64,000 nucleotides of DNA from Eublepharis macularius (GCF_028583425.1 NC_072791.1:40803368-40867367); one strand, 5' to 3'; shown: positions 1 to 11,715, counted from the stretch's first letter. The notes: generated from the letters alone by a model not told the origin. A program made the numbers and translations.

Positions 1-60
1 TGTATGCCCTCAAATTTTCCTCCTCTTGTTTTTTTTCTCAGCAAATGGATGACTTGCCTT

Positions 61-159
61 GGTTGTTGTGGGTTTTCCGGGCTGTATTGCCCGGAAAACA
101 GCCCGGAAAACCCACAACAACCATCGTTCTCCGGCCGTGAAAGCCTTCGACAATACATC
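61..159 (+). mobile_element. 99-bp Penelope-like micro-insertion with 13-bp target duplication
   Basis: The 13-mer GATGACTTGCCTT occurs at 48-60 and again at 160-172, exactly flanking the insertion. The insertion is a 24-bp left arm (61-84, starting GGTTGTTGTGGG), a 14-base loop (85-98), the exact reverse complement of the arm (99-122) and a 37-base tail (123-159). Arm and tail match the two ends of the large Penelope-like element at 26389-30746, whose tail sits at 30713-30746 and is likewise absent from the left end. This is therefore an extremely 5'-truncated copy that kept the family's inverted-arm plan. It lies in the intron about 20 bp before the acceptor at 191-192. Confidence 0.85.
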
Positions 160-192
160 GATGACTTGCCTTCTTCCTAATTTCCTTTGCAG

Positions 193-299
193 TATTGACC
201 AAAAGTGCTCTTCCTTTGGATTTAAATGCAGCTAAGAAAGATGCCCTCAGTGCAACCGTCAATGGGATGAAGTTCCAAATGGAACAAGAGAAGTACTAA
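193..299 (+). CDS. Probable terminal coding exon of an unrecognised host gene
   Basis: A pyrimidine-rich tract ending TTTCCTTTGCAG at 181-192 makes a good splice acceptor. It is followed by 34 uninterrupted codons (first complete codon TTG at 195, after two carry-over bases) and a TAA at 297-299. The peptide is leucine- and alanine-containing at its start, has AAKKDALSATVNGMKF in the middle and ends MEQEKY, so it looks like an amphipathic, charged C-terminal tail. No repeat family covers it, and a long AT-rich 3' UTR with a polyadenylation signal follows on the same strand, which supports a real last exon. I do not recognise the gene. A 34-codon open frame can occur by chance, so confidence is moderate; upstream exons lie outside the window. 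Confidence 0.5.
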
Positions 300-1425
300 G
301 AACAACTAAGGAATACGCGATTTCACTGCAAGAAATACAGCTGTGCCCACTCTCTGCTTCTGAGGCAGTCGAGTCCAGGTGTATTTACAAAAGCAACGCC
401 GATTCCTTGGTTTTACTGATGCCAAATATTAACTGTGACATCATCATGTTGGTGTACATAAAGACGAGTGATGCGTGAATATTCAACGTACTGAAAAATG
501 CCAAAGTATCTTGTGGTAGGAAGCGCTGTTCCCCTCTGCTTTGTTTCTGTTCAGTTCCAACCAAGCCCTTCAGTTCCTCAGTGCCAAATGTAGACTGCTT
601 TTATTGAGTCTTTTCTTTTAAACCCTGCAATGTATAACTTAAATCTGTTTTAACTTCAAAGATGTGGTGATATTTTGGTTGAACAATGTAATATAAGCAC
701 ATTTTTGATAATCAGGAAATGGTTAATAGAAATTGCATTGTGTGTAAATAAGTTGTTTTCTAAATTTAGTATGCCAGCCCATGTGCATATAATAGCATTT
801 TCACAACAGAGGTGCCTCAAATGATGCATTATGCAGTGATTACATTATTGTGCTTAATAATAGAAGTGGTTTATATCAGAAACAATGAACTGTATTTCCT
901 TCTCTATGGGGAAAGTTCAGATTCCATTCTGTATCTCACCCTGTTTGGGAATGGTCTGTTTGTTGATCCAAGTTCAGCAAAGAACATATCTTAACCTAAA
1001 TTTCCCCCAAACTGGAGGAAATGCAGTTAACTGCTTGTTATAAGCCACCTCTGGTACTAAGCATTAAAATAACGCTCCCCAAACATTCTAATAATAATGT
1101 AATTCCATGTGTTTAATTCCAATTTGGGAATGTAAATCTGGAGTCACAATATCACATTTTGTCCTACAAACTTACCAGAACCACCTTCTTAAGAACCACT
1201 GGTGGGAGAAGTTGGCTTGAATGAGACAAAGCCTTTTAAAAAGCAGTTTCTAATAATCACATCATTTCCACTCCCGCAATCTTAAGTTTATTAAACTGTC
1301 ACCTTCACTTTAAAGTGTTAATGACAATGTACAGTATTTTAGCCTTATTTTGTGGTCTCCACTGATGCAATCAGATTGTTTCCTTTCTTGTCCTTTCTAA
1401 TAAACTCCTGAAGCAGCCTCATTTT
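300..1425 (+). other. Putative 3' UTR and polyadenylation region of the 193-299 exon
   Basis: This AT-rich, non-repetitive sequence directly follows the putative stop codon. AATAAA occurs at 1399-1404. Some 40 bases further on comes a T/GT-rich stretch (TGATGGTTGGTTTATTG) like a cleavage downstream element, so the transcript probably ends near 1420. The open frames inside it are short and not convincing. This is inference from position and signals only. Confidence 0.4.
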
Positions 1426-2565
1426 CACCTGTCTTGATGATGGTTGGTTTATTGTCCTTATCTTGGTTTTGATCTGTGGAGTGTTTTTAATGTCTCTAGC
1501 AAAGCCTCATTAAAGTGTCTTGAGAGCCAACACAGTAGTCAGACCAGAGATTGTTCTAGCGATATAAACTGCTTTTCAATGGCTCCCTTATGTCAGCTAT
1601 TTCTTTAGAAAACCCACTTTTCAAAGACTCTGACTCTGTACACATGACCTCTCTATGCTCTCTCCCTCTTGATCAACAACAAGTGTCCCTGATCATGGGG
1701 AGGTAGCATAAGTGCAGACACTTCCTGTGTGTGTTCACTGCATACAGACATCCCAGTGATTGTGTGGGGTCAGTGCACTCATGCCCCCCCCCACTCATCC
1801 CTCCCCACACATTCCATCACACAGAGGGGTCATATTCAGTAGGCTTCTGGTTCCTTTCCTGGCAAGCATGTGAAGATCTCACTTTAATTAGTAACAATTT
1901 CCAGGTTGTTTTGTGTCTACCAAGGGATCAACATTACTTGGAAATGGGTTTGCTGGCCAGTGCTATTACCTGAACTGTTCTGGGGGAAAGGGTCTCAAAT
2001 TTGCCTTTGTCTTGTACACAGCATCTAGTTGTGCTCTGCCGATGGAAGCTAGAGAATTTGTACACTGTGTCTCTGAGCATGTAGTATACCTCAGAAGGTA
2101 TTGTTTCTCCAAATAGTTTGCCTTGTCCATTATTGGATGTGTACACTTTACTAGTGAATGAGCCAGACCAAAGGCTTTTCTCGTCCAATTTAGATATATA
2201 GGCAAGACAAATAATGCGTGTATACATGCAGCGGCAGATGCTATCAGCGTTACCAAAACCAGACAATGAAAAGTTGTTTTTGCTGTAGGAGCACCAGGAA
2301 ATAAAAGTCAAAGTCAATCGAGAGGTTCATTAAACTATTGTATCACCTAATTGTTATCTTTTTAAAAGGTTAGATAAGGTAGCCCTTGAAAATTGGATGT
2401 TGACAATACCTATCTGGTGAAACACTGGGGGCTTGGGAAAGAATGGATTTGTTCCTCTATCCTGTGCTATTTTCCACATCAAAAATGCCCTGCCCCAGCT
2501 ACCCTGGGAGAGGAAAAGAAAGGAAGGCACCTGTACTGACTTCTTTCTTTACTGAAATGTAGTTG
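1426..2565. other. No identifiable feature
   Basis: Non-repetitive AT-rich DNA. A short C-run sits near 1785. The overlapping open frames near 1731-2317 on both strands have no family resemblance I can see. Confidence 0.4.
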
Positions 2566-2569
2566 GAAG

Positions 2570-2795
2570 GAATAGCATAGTGGTCAACTTGTTGGGCTGC
2601 GACGCAGCACTTCGCTGGTTCAAACCTCACTACTACCATGAACTCACCAGGCAGCCTTGGGTAAGCCACTCCTCTCAGCCTCAGCTCCCCACCTTTTATT
2701 GTGTGGATAATGACATTGACTTTGTTCACCGCTCTTAGTGGGCATTAATCTGTCCAGAAGAGCAGTAAGCAAATGAACTGTTGTTGCTATTGATC
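2570..2795 (+). mobile_element. tRNA-derived SINE (family with GTT-type tail)
   Basis: The head resembles a tRNA promoter: the A-box-like stretch near AGCATAGTGGTCAA and the B-box-like GGTTCAAACCTC. The body has a CAGCCTTGGGTAAGCCACTC block. The tail reads TTAGTGGGCATTAATCTGTCCAGAAGAGC and runs into GTTGTTGCTATT. The same body and tail are seen at 53611-54290 and, reversed, at 20703-20905. The copy is old and diverged. Confidence 0.7.
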
Positions 2796-2799
2796 AGGG

Positions 2800-3975
2800 A
2801 CATTTTATGGAAGAAATGTTGACCTCTACACAGACTTCTCTTGTGGGGCCACCATGGCTATTTTCTAGCGCCAAATATCATGCTAGTTTTTGCAATCATG
2901 GAACTTGAACATCCTAGGTAGTGTGGTCCTTAACTCATAGGGCTAAAACTTTATCCTGAGCTATACTTTATAACCGAACGTAATAACCAAATCAGTCATA
3001 CCACTTACATTACCCAAGTGCAATACAACTTGGTTGCTTATTTTCCTCCCAAGTCCAATTGGTGACATTGGTTAAAAATGTCCTGTGGGTTAAAAAAGGG
3101 AGATTTTGTTTTCTGTGTTGGCAAAAGATGTTCTAAGGCAGCAAAATAGGTTGTTTATGTGCAGTTTTCACCAGATGCCTTATATTTGTGAACCTTTACT
3201 TATCCTAGATCCACTGAACATTAAAAGACCCTAACCTGCTCTCTCTGCACAAAGTGGAGAAAGAGTTTTGAATATTAGGAATGGTTCAAATGAAAAAGCA
3301 TTTCTCTTTATTGTTTATTGGGTTTATTGTTTGTCTATCAAACCCTGGTTCAAAAACCCTTCTGAAATTGTGTCATCTTTTCAACATTTACGAAGAGGCC
3401 ATATGGATGGAGTTTCCTGGATGGCAAGTACAGGTAGTTAAGTTTATTTTTGGTCACACCTAAGAAAATGAAGGAAGAACTTATTGTAAAGGGTAGAGCC
3501 TTGCTGTGAAAAATGATGTGTGTCGCATATCACATCATTAAAACTAAGGACACAATGAGAGGTGTTCATTAAAACTCTCACAAGGTGTCTTTCAGAAATG
3601 TGTTACAAATTACCTCTTTCCTGTATAGCAGAATCCTCCAAGTTTTACAACATGTATATTACGTGTTAAAAACAGAAACCAAATTGAATATTTGTACTAG
3701 ACTGCAATGTTTCAACAAGTAATTTTGAAACCTCCATTTCTGAATAGAAAAAAAATGAATGGGGAGAGCAAATAGCTCCTTATTAAATGAACATGTTGGG
3801 GACACATCAAAAATATCTGGTTAAAAATAAAAAGAGAAGAAGTAGAAGACTCGAGAAATGCTATATGTAAACCAGATAATAACTAAATAGGACCGTTCTA
3901 AGTCAGGAGGTGGGTATCAATTCTTCTAATATTTGTAGGTGGGAAATTCTTATCTCTTAAGAAACTCCCACCGTT
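2800..3975. other. No identifiable feature
   Basis: AT-rich unique-looking sequence without convincing coding potential, repeats or RNA genes. Confidence 0.4.
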
Positions 3976-3981
3976 ATTTAG

Positions 3982-4270
3982 GGAAAGGTAAAGGTAGTCC
4001 CTTGTGCAAGCACCGAGTCATTACTGACCCATGGGGGGGACGTCGCATCACAACGTTTTCTTGGAAGACTTTTGTTATGGGGTGGTTTGCCACTGCCTTC
4101 CCCAGTCATCTACACTATACCCCCAGGAAACTGGGTACTCATTTTACCAACCTCGGAAGGATGGAAGGCTGAGTCAACCTGAACCCAGTTTCCGCCGGGA
4201 TCGAACTCAGGTCGTGAGCAGAGCTTGGGCTGCAGTACTGCAGCTTACCACTCTGCGCCACAGGGCTCCT
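3982..4270 (-). mobile_element. tRNA-derived SINE, minus strand
   Basis: Read on the minus strand it begins with a tRNA-like head (GTGGCGCAGAGTGGTAAGC as A box region, GAGTTCGATCCC as B box, near 4270-4195). A body follows containing the diagnostic GGGGAAGGCAGTGGCAAACC block, and it ends ACTACCTTTACCTTT near 3982. This is a common lizard-type SINE layout by my recognition. It is not a functional tRNA gene: the acceptor and anticodon arms do not fold properly. Confidence 0.75.
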
Positions 4271-4274
4271 ATAT

Positions 4275-5760
4275 TTATAGAGTGAAAAATTGTGTCAAGG
4301 GGTTATATTGAAACTTCAGGTACAAGCTTTGACAGCAATGATTGGCTGTCTTTATTGTGAGGTGCAGTCTTTAAAACATTCTAAATAAACCTTTGGCTTC
4401 AAGATCCATTTTCAAGGATGGCAGTTTCATCTGGTTCATCAGCGTGGCTTCATACATAGTGTTAGTTCATGAAAACAGAAGGAAAGTCTACTAACAAATT
4501 CTCATAGAATATAAAGATCTAAAGAAATCAGAGGTATGTTTTAAGCAAGCAAAACTTCTATACACCATGCAAGCCTGAAAACTGAGATTTTGTACAAAAT
4601 GGAACCATTTGTGGATTCAGGTATATTTAAAATAGGACTGATCCAAAGGGAAGGGCACATTTTGCGAAAAGTTTGTTTCTATGAAATTAGCCACCCACAA
4701 TTAGACTGCGAGATGGAGCATGTTCATCCGTGCAGACTGTGCAAGAAGCATGACTTGCTCTGATTTGGCTTTGTAGGATTATCACACAGTCCAATCAGAT
4801 TTGCTGGCACTATGACAATATCACATGGGCTACATAATCCCTGATTGGCTTGATTATGTAGCCATTTAAAAAAAACTCTTTTTAAAAAATGGCACATGAG
4901 AAGCTGGCATGAAGAGCAGGACACAGTGCAAAAATGGCAACGTTCTTTTGCACAACTTTTAGGGCCTCTCAGTTCCCTTATTCACATTGAACATTTCCTC
5001 ATGAAATTTTGGCTCAGCTTCTTAGACTGTCATGAGTTGGTGCACTTTTAATTCATTTAGCTTATTTATAGCCTGCCTTTCTCACTGAGGCTCAAGATGG
5101 ATTACAGAGTAAAGAAAGAGAAAACAAAATGTAATCATACATCACTGTTTGAATGGTGAGTGACTGTCTAAACTACTAAATGCTACTTAATACATCCAGT
5201 TTTGCCTGATCCATAGAATCTGTAATATACTATGAATTTCCAAGTGGTCTCATGTGTGGATACTTAAACCTGTGGGTCGAGGCCACTCTGGGTGACCTCC
5301 AGAGTTGCAGAAAATCTGACCCCCCCAAAAAAATTATTGGGGAGTTTAAATTCCCACAAAACAACACTCCTCCCCCCCCCACACCCCATTGCTACTTTCA
5401 GAGAAGCTCCTGGCAGCCTCCACCATCTTTGCCATGGGAGTCAGGGATGGCAGTGCTGTCTGGGGGATAAAGCACCTCCACCCCCATCCTTGCCTTCTCT
5501 GATGGGTCCTGTGGGGCCCACAGCATCAACATTGTCAAGCAGCTTGCCATGGCAATAAAAAGCGTGTGGCCGCCTTCTAGCCACAAGCAAAGCCAGGCAG
5601 CCCTCTACAACTGTGGTTGCCAGGCTGGTGTCTCCTAGCTTTGCACCACCAGTATGGAAAGTAAGAAGGAAGGAAGTGGGGAGACTTACAGGGGGAATTT
5701 GGGTGAGGGAAATGATAACAGAAAAAGATTGTGTGGAGGGCAAAAACAACTGGGAAAAGT
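4275..5760. other. Mostly unassigned; short L2-like 3' tail at about 5050-5125 (minus)
   Basis: At 5050-5125 the block GCCTTTCTCACTGAGGCTC and its surroundings match, in reverse, the 3' end of the L2-type LINEs at 17935 and 53264. The rest is unassigned, with C-rich and A-rich low-complexity runs around 5320-5390. Confidence 0.45.
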
Positions 5761-5764
5761 TGAA

Positions 5765-5830
5765 TGCACTGGGCAGGGGGTTGGACTAGATGGTCTGTAT
5801 GGCCCCTTCCAACTCTATGATTCTATGAAT
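5765..5830 (+). mobile_element. CR1 LINE 3' end fragment
   Basis: The run GTTGGACTAGATGGTCTG, then CCCCTTCCAACTCTATGATT and a repeated ATTCTATGA terminus, is the canonical end of amniote CR1 LINEs. Only the last 60-odd bases are present, a typical severe 5' truncation. Confidence 0.8.
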
Positions 5831-5834
5831 GGGG

Positions 5835-7880
5835 CAAAATGTAACAAGGAAATATTGGGTGGGGGAAGAGTAACAGGGATGGGTGGGTGGGACAGGGAAG
5901 CAAAGGCAGGGGGATGGGATTTTCCCTCCCCAGAAATTCCCTGTCCCCCCTCCACCGTCAACCTCCAGGCATCACCAGACCCAGCACATCTTGCTGCCCT
6001 CCTCACATTATCACAACAAAATCCACAACTATTTGTTGTGGGCCCCCAGTTTTGTAATCTAAAGTAACTATGTAACTTTTTAGAGAAGGAAGGAAGGAAT
6101 AATAAGGGAGTTTAATGTTTGCTTCTACAAAAAAAGTCAGCTACTTTGAAGTCCCCTTTACATGGTTTTACTTGAATACAGAATTTGAATTCATGCGTGT
6201 TTTTGCTATGATGACCCTGAGAGAGGGTGCCTGCTTCTCTATCTTCCTTGTTTCTTCTTCCCTTTTCTAACCTTATTAACATGGTTTCTCAAGTCCAATA
6301 TTTAATCCTTAACACGTTTAATGCATTTCCCTTTTCCTTTCCAACTGAAGTTCTGGTTTTAGACTCTTTCTTAGCTGTTGTGCCTGTGAATATCCAAGAG
6401 GAGACAGTTTGACCCATTGTCACAGGTTTCAGCCTTGAGATCACTTTCAGCAGCTTATTTATGGTTAACATAAGAAGCAGCTCTTTCTAGTAATTCCTTT
6501 ACAAGTGGATTTCACTCACATTGCTTGCTGCAATAAAAAGCTACATTGTCAAAAGAAATTAGATCACATGTGGCTTAGTTTTGAAGCCCAACCCACGGGT
6601 GGAAGTAAGTAAAGTATGCGGTTTGTTCTGGTCTGCTGAGTGCTACAATTGTTTCTTGGTCATAAGCAGGGTAGAGGGGAGGGCCAAGGAGGCAGCTTTT
6701 GGGAAAATGTAAGCTGTACTGAGCAGGGATGCTGAAAGACAGAGGTCTTCCCCATCACCAAAAGCTGTAAAACCAAACACAGCCGGTATATTAAAAATAT
6801 GAGGCTCAGTTTATTTTGAAGCTTTAAAAAGATCATTGCTTGAGCATCGGGCTGTGGTCTAGCAGATGAAGGGTGAAATTCAAAACACAAATACCTGATT
6901 TTACAGTGTGTTACTCTCATGGATTGCATTTTTGCTCCCTTATATTGAGAATTCCTTGCTCATGGAACTCAAGTATGTCAAGGAAAATTATTCCACCCCT
7001 GGCCTTGATCTTTGACAGGCTACATTTCTAAATGTAGGGAGTTGTTTACATGGGGAGTGTCCAAACTTGATCTCCATCTGAGACTAAAATGGTATACACT
7101 TGGAAGGGCTGTACTACATGATAGATTAGCAGAGGAATACTTCAGTTCTTCATCATCAAAAATGATGGGAGCTACCTTGAGGGAACACTGTAAAAACTAT
7201 ACCACACTTTGGAAATTAAGACTGATATGTAATAGGATTGTTTATGGGTTTGAAAAGTGACAATCTTTATTCCAGCCAGCACTGTTTTCGGAAGAAGTAG
7301 TGATTAATGCATCCTACAGTCATACATTATATATCCCCAGGATAAAGCATCAGATCTTTGAATTACTGTATTAAACTCGGCCAATATTTTATTGAAATCT
7401 GACCAATTTATTAAAATATTGTCACCTCCTTTTACAAACATTAAAAACTAAATGACATTTAGAACCAACATAGCCTCTTAAGGCTGTGCAGTGAGAATAG
7501 AGCTTTGCTGAATATTTCTCAAACACAACTATTATCAGGATGTGAAATCAAAGCAGTTTTGAAGTCTTTGTTTTATTCTTCCTCTCCGGATACATTTTCA
7601 GGAACACGGCATGACCTCCTCCCACAAGGAGATCGATCCCTCCCTTAGTCTGGCTGCTCAGATATTGATGATGATTTGAGCTGTGTTAGTTTTGGGCAAA
7701 GATCTGTGAAACCATCTAAACATATATTATCTTTTGGTTCCAGATTCCAACGCAACTCTCCAAGGATGACTTTGAGGGACCTATAATGCAATATAGAAGC
7801 CTCAGAAAACACAACACTAGTGTATACACTCTCCCAGGGCAGTGTTCCAACAGCATGGGTGAGGCATGAGATCTTTTGCT
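5835..7880. other. No confident feature
   Basis: Contains a G-rich then C-rich stretch (5850-6000) and an unrecognised 82-codon open frame at 7012-7260 that may be a decayed repeat frame. No motif in it can be named. Confidence 0.35.
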
Positions 7881-7885
7881 CTACC

Positions 7886-8385
7886 TAGGGTTACCAACCT
7901 CAGTGTGGGGCCTGGAGTACTCTTGGAATTACACCTGATCTCCAGATAGGGTTGCCAACCCTACGCCTGAAAATCTCAGGAGCATTTGGGCAGTAGACCT
8001 TAGAGTGGAGCATCACAGACACTAATCACCCAGAAGTGACACCGTAGACCTCCTCCTCTCCGCAATGCTCTAGGAATTCTCCTAGTCTCTATGGTAAAGT
8101 TCATAGAGTTTAGAGGATATTTCAAGAGTATCATGGTCACTGTGACATTGTTCCCTCCCCATTTTTCATCCTGCTGCTCAATTGATCAAGCATAGGCAGC
8201 TGAGGACAGATGTGGAAGTTTGCCAGTAAATCTTTCTCCAGACCACAGAGATCAGTTCCCTTGGAGGAAATAGCAACTTTAGAGGGATGATAACCCACTA
8301 AACTCCCTCCCATCACCAATTCCACCCTTCTGAGGCACTGCTCCCTGATCTACAGGGATTTCTCAAGCCAGAATTGGCAACCCTA
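7886..8385. mobile_element. Non-autonomous hAT-type element, TAGGGTT(A/G)CCAA termini
   Basis: The 8-mer GCTCTACC is present at 7878-7885 and 8386-8393, an exact 8-bp target duplication as expected for hAT transposases. The termini are inverted: TAGGGTTACCAA at the left and TTGGCAACCCTA at the right. A second TAGGGTTGCCAACC at 7946 suggests a composite or internally rearranged copy. It has no coding capacity. Related remnants occur at 35080, 39080, 46055, 47150 and 56820. Confidence 0.8.
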
Positions 8386-8394
8386 GCTCTACCA

Positions 8395-9000
8395 TGCAGA
8401 GAACTATAGTGTGAACCAGAACAAGCATATGATACCTCTCCACTTTTTAAGACTATTGCAAACTGTGCCTCTGTATAATCAACTCTTCATTCACACAGTT
8501 CACAGACCAGGCTGTCAGGATGCTGGAGAGGGGCGACTTGAAGTACTCTTGCACCACACAGTTGCAACATCATTGCAGCTAAACATGTAACCCAAAAGTC
8601 ACTATAATGGGAAGCATATTGAATTGGACTTAACAATGATGCTTGGGGGTCAACATACCTCTCAGGGGCATTGGGAGGATAAAATGGTGAGAAAGCCATG
8701 CTAGCTGCCTTGAGGTCCTTGTAGGAAGCCTAGGACACAAATGTAATTGATAGGCACTGTTCTCTTCCTTGTAAATTTTGTACCAATGTGACTTGTAAAC
8801 AGCTAAGAGCTCCTACCTGAAATCTGCAAGGTACAATCAGCAATTTGTTATTCTTTGTTTTTCTTTATTTTTATGATCTTGTCATATCACAAAGATTCCT
8901 TGACATCGAGATTCAGAATCAGGATTTTCACCCCTGGGTTTGGAGGTTTTACCCCATGGGTATAGGGCAGAATATTTTACCTGTTTAATGGCCCCACATT
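8395..9000. other. Mostly unassigned; SINE tail remnant near 8640-8740
   Basis: The block ACCTCTCAGGGGCATTGGGA, followed by AGGATAAAATGG and CTGCCTTGAGGTCCTTG, resembles the body and tail of the squamate tRNA-SINE family in plus orientation, but the head is gone. The rest is unassigned. Confidence 0.4.
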
Positions 9001-9760
9001 AACACAGAGCTTATTTGTTAGCTTGGTTTAATGTGCTACCTTCCACGATACTTTATGGGAGATTTCATAAAACGTCATATGCTAACAGGTTATGCACTTG
9101 TGCTCAGTGAGACAGAGAACCCCTGGAACATGTTTTTTTGTATTGTATTTATTACCATAATATACACCCAGCCCCGGCGCCAGGATTACCAGCACCTGAT
9201 GCCATCCTTGCGCGCACGCTGTGCGCGCGTGTCCCCAGGCTGCGTGATGATGTCATCACACATTGACGCCGAGACCATTGGCCAGCAGGTGGCTGGGGTG
9301 GTGCGAGGAGGCCGCCCGCACTCCACATGTCACCCCGGCCACCTGCCGTCCCTGGCCCACGGCTGCTGTGCCCACCTGGGGGCATGTAGCAGCGGCGGCA
9401 GTGGTGGCACGGGGCTGGCTGGCAGTGGCACTATGTGCACCTCCGCCCCCAGAACCCCCTCTGGCACCCCCTCTGGCCCCCACGGCCCCTGCCTCACAGC
9501 CTCAACGGTGGCACCGGCCCTGTATACACCCCACACTTATTGATCCGTTGCTGAGAGAGCAAATTGGAAAATCTGATAAATGTAAAATTATCTTCCTATT
9601 GGCTACTTGGAACCAAAAGGTGATCGAAACTATAGCTTAATTTTTGTATCTTGCATCTATGAGGCGAGTTGTGTATTTGTAGACTGAGTTTTGATTGCGT
9701 GGAGTGTTTTTGTTATTAATGTGGATGGAATGCCAATAAAGGTTGCTGCTGTTGCTGGTC
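9001..9760 (+). mobile_element. Decayed LINE 3' portion split by a hAT-type insertion
   Basis: Bases 9031-9168 translate to a LINE-like C-terminal stretch (YLPRYFMGDFIKRH, then SETENPW). Beyond the insertion at 9169-9522, bases 9545-9642 translate to a second piece ending KVIETIA and a stop. A 3' UTR with CCAATAAAGG and a (GCT/GTT)-like end follows at 9735-9760. The two parts join once the insertion and one target copy are removed. Clade is uncertain: the end resembles that of the LINE at 30880-31245 in style only. Confidence 0.5.
9169..9522. mobile_element. GC-rich non-autonomous hAT-type element (354 bp)
   Basis: An exact 8-bp target duplication TATACACC lies at 9161-9168 and 9523-9530. 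The termini are imperfect inverted repeats: CAGCCCCGGCGCCA at the left, and CAGGGCCGGTGCCA when the right end is read inward (11 of 14 match). The interior is strongly GC-rich, contains GATGATGTCATCA at 9245-9257 and encodes no transposase. Its overlapping open frames on both strands are compositional artefacts. Similar elements are at 47769 and 61192. Confidence 0.85.
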
Positions 9761-9764
9761 CTTC

Positions 9765-10060
9765 CTGTCATATCATACATGATTATTTCTTAAATGCCAT
9801 GTGGTCTACTCAATAGAATGCCAAATTCACACTTGATGGATCTCAGCCATGGAGTACCTATTCCTTGAGCACGGCTTTGATTCTCAGTCTTACTTCCACA
9901 AATATAAAATGGGAACGATGGTGGCCTAACACACAGGCTTGTTGTAAGGATGAACTAGGACACTTAAAATCTACTGTTTGTTAAAACTGCTTTAGAAGTC
10001 CAACATCCTTTTACAGTGCAATACTATTTGCACATTGTTTTAGGGTACTATAATTCTAAG
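9765..10060. other. No identifiable feature
   Basis: AT-rich sequence. The part at 9870-9990 faintly resembles an old SINE body but is too diverged to call. Confidence 0.3.
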
Positions 10061-10064
10061 GAGC

Positions 10065-10278
10065 TCCAACCTGGAGAGCCCGGGCAAGCCCAATCTCATC
10101 AGATCTTGGAAGCTAAGCAAGGCCAGTCTTGGTTAGTAATTTGATGGGAGACCTCCAAGGAGACCAGAATTGCAGAGGCAGTCAATGGCAAACCTTCTCT
10201 GTTAGTCTCTTGCCTTGAAACCCCCAGCAACGTCACTGTAAGTCAGCTATGACTTGACAGTTCTTTCCACCACCACCA
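10065..10278 (+). mobile_element. 5S rRNA-derived SINE
   Basis: Bases 10081-10160 closely resemble the internal promoter half of 5S rRNA: CCCAATCTCATCAGATCTTG, then GGAAGCTAAGCAAGG, then GGTTAGTAATTTGATGGGAG. The body (AATGGCAAACC, then GACTTGACAG) follows and ends in a CCA-repeat-like tail. A second, reverse-oriented member is at 43953-44155. The start of 5S is replaced and the end is not 5S, so this is a SINE and not an rRNA gene. Confidence 0.8.
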
Positions 10279-10279
10279 A

Positions 10280-11130
10280 TACTGAAGAAGTATTGCAACT
10301 CTTGCTCATTTGCACATCTGGATTTGTATCCTTTTGTGTGATTTTAAATGACCAGTAATAGATCCATCTGCCCGCTTCTGGCATTTGCAGTCTAGGTTGT
10401 GCGCATTATCCCCCCTCCCCCAATCAAGATAGTTGCATTAGTGAGCAAACTGATAGAGTGGCTTGGCAAACAAATCAACAGCTTCTTCAAGTGGAAAAGG
10501 CTTCAGGAAAGTTATCAGACTGACACTGGGTTCTGTTTCATAGCAGGACAAATGGACACAGTGCAATGAGACGGCAATTGTGCTTGTCAGTTCTGAGATC
10601 CATCTGCCACCTATCATGCCTTTAAGAGGTTTTTAAGCTGGCCTAAAAGCAATTAACTGACTTGCCTTTAGGCAAATTGCCTGGCTGTATAGAAGTTGGC
10701 CAAAAACACTTATTTAACTAGTTATCAAATGCCTTTTGTTCAGCGGTATAAATACATTGATGCCATTTATAGCTCTCCATTTGAACAAGGCAGGAAAAGT
10801 CCTCCTCTGCTTTTCTCCATTTTTTGAACGCAGCTCCCTTGTAATTCTTGAAGTTTGTATGGCCAGACAAAACAAAAAGAACAACAAAGAAATATCTCGC
10901 ACAATTTTTTTTGTCTCACTCAAGTGAAGGCAAAAAGGCTCGTCTACAGAGTAGCAGATCCACTACCCCCATCAGATCCCCAGAGAGAGAGATCACGCAT
11001 GCCACCGGGGAGTTTAGCCAGCTCTCAGCCGAATAACCGGTTCTCTCTCCATCTCGTCCAGAATCTAAATTGCTCTTTGTGTATGCACACATCTGACACA
11101 TTCCTTCAATTGTATGGGTTCCCTCCTCCC
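10280..11130. other. No identifiable feature
   Basis: Unique-looking sequence. The opposed open frames near 10714-11394 are mutual shadows with no recognisable motif; the largest partly reads the SINE at 11140. Confidence 0.35.
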
Positions 11131-11139
11131 ATGAACACA

Positions 11140-11342
11140 TGGATCTACCCTATACTGAATCAGACCATTGGTCTATCAAGGTCATTATTTTTGACTTTGA
11201 ATGACAACCTCTCTCCATGGTCTCAGGTTGAAGTCTTTCATGTCACCTTTTCTTACCCTTTTAAGCGGACATGCCAGGGATCGAACCTGGGTCCTTTTGC
11301 AAGCCAAGCAGATAATCTGCCACTGAGGCATGACCCCTGTCC
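11140..11342 (-). mobile_element. tRNA-derived SINE, minus strand
   Basis: On the minus strand the head is tRNA-like: GTCATGCCTCAGTGGCAGA as the A-box region and AGGTTCGATCCCTGGCA as the B box (11342-11270). The body includes GACCAATGGTCTGATTCAG on that strand. The duplicated copy at 38791-39070 belongs to the same family. Confidence 0.75.
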
Positions 11343-11715
11343 TAAGCAATCTCCTCATATGCAAACATGTACTCATAACATCCACAATAATTAAGAAATT
11401 GTAATATCGTAATTGTAATATTCTTTTATTTTAGAGTCAGGCTCCCTTTCTCATTAGCTGAACCTATAACTCCATTGCACCTGTCATTTTCTACCTGTCC
11501 CCCACATCCCTGAGCTAAAAGAAGAGCGTGTTTGAGAATCTTCTACTGAAAAAAATGCTTGGGGAGAATACCAAAACTCTCCCCCAGTGCCGTGGTTCCA
11601 GTCTATATGTGATCCCTATGAATGCTTTTTTGGGAAAAAGAACACATTGGGAATACAATAATGGAAGTGCAATATCACCTGTTAGCAATGCTAAGTAAAA
11701 CACTATTATTTAGAC

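Noticed and set aside
4195..4270. Possible tRNA gene (minus strand)
   Set aside because: Good A and B boxes but no proper acceptor or anticodon stems, and it continues into a SINE body.
7012..7260. 82-codon frame as a host gene
   Set aside because: No recognisable motif, no splice or UTR context; perhaps an old repeat frame.
9031..9543. 170-codon open frame
   Set aside because: It runs from a decayed LINE across the boundary of a GC-rich hAT-type element; the 8-bp duplication shows the frame is a chance fusion.
10081..10160. Possible 5S rRNA gene
   Set aside because: Only the internal control region resembles 5S; the ends belong to a SINE.
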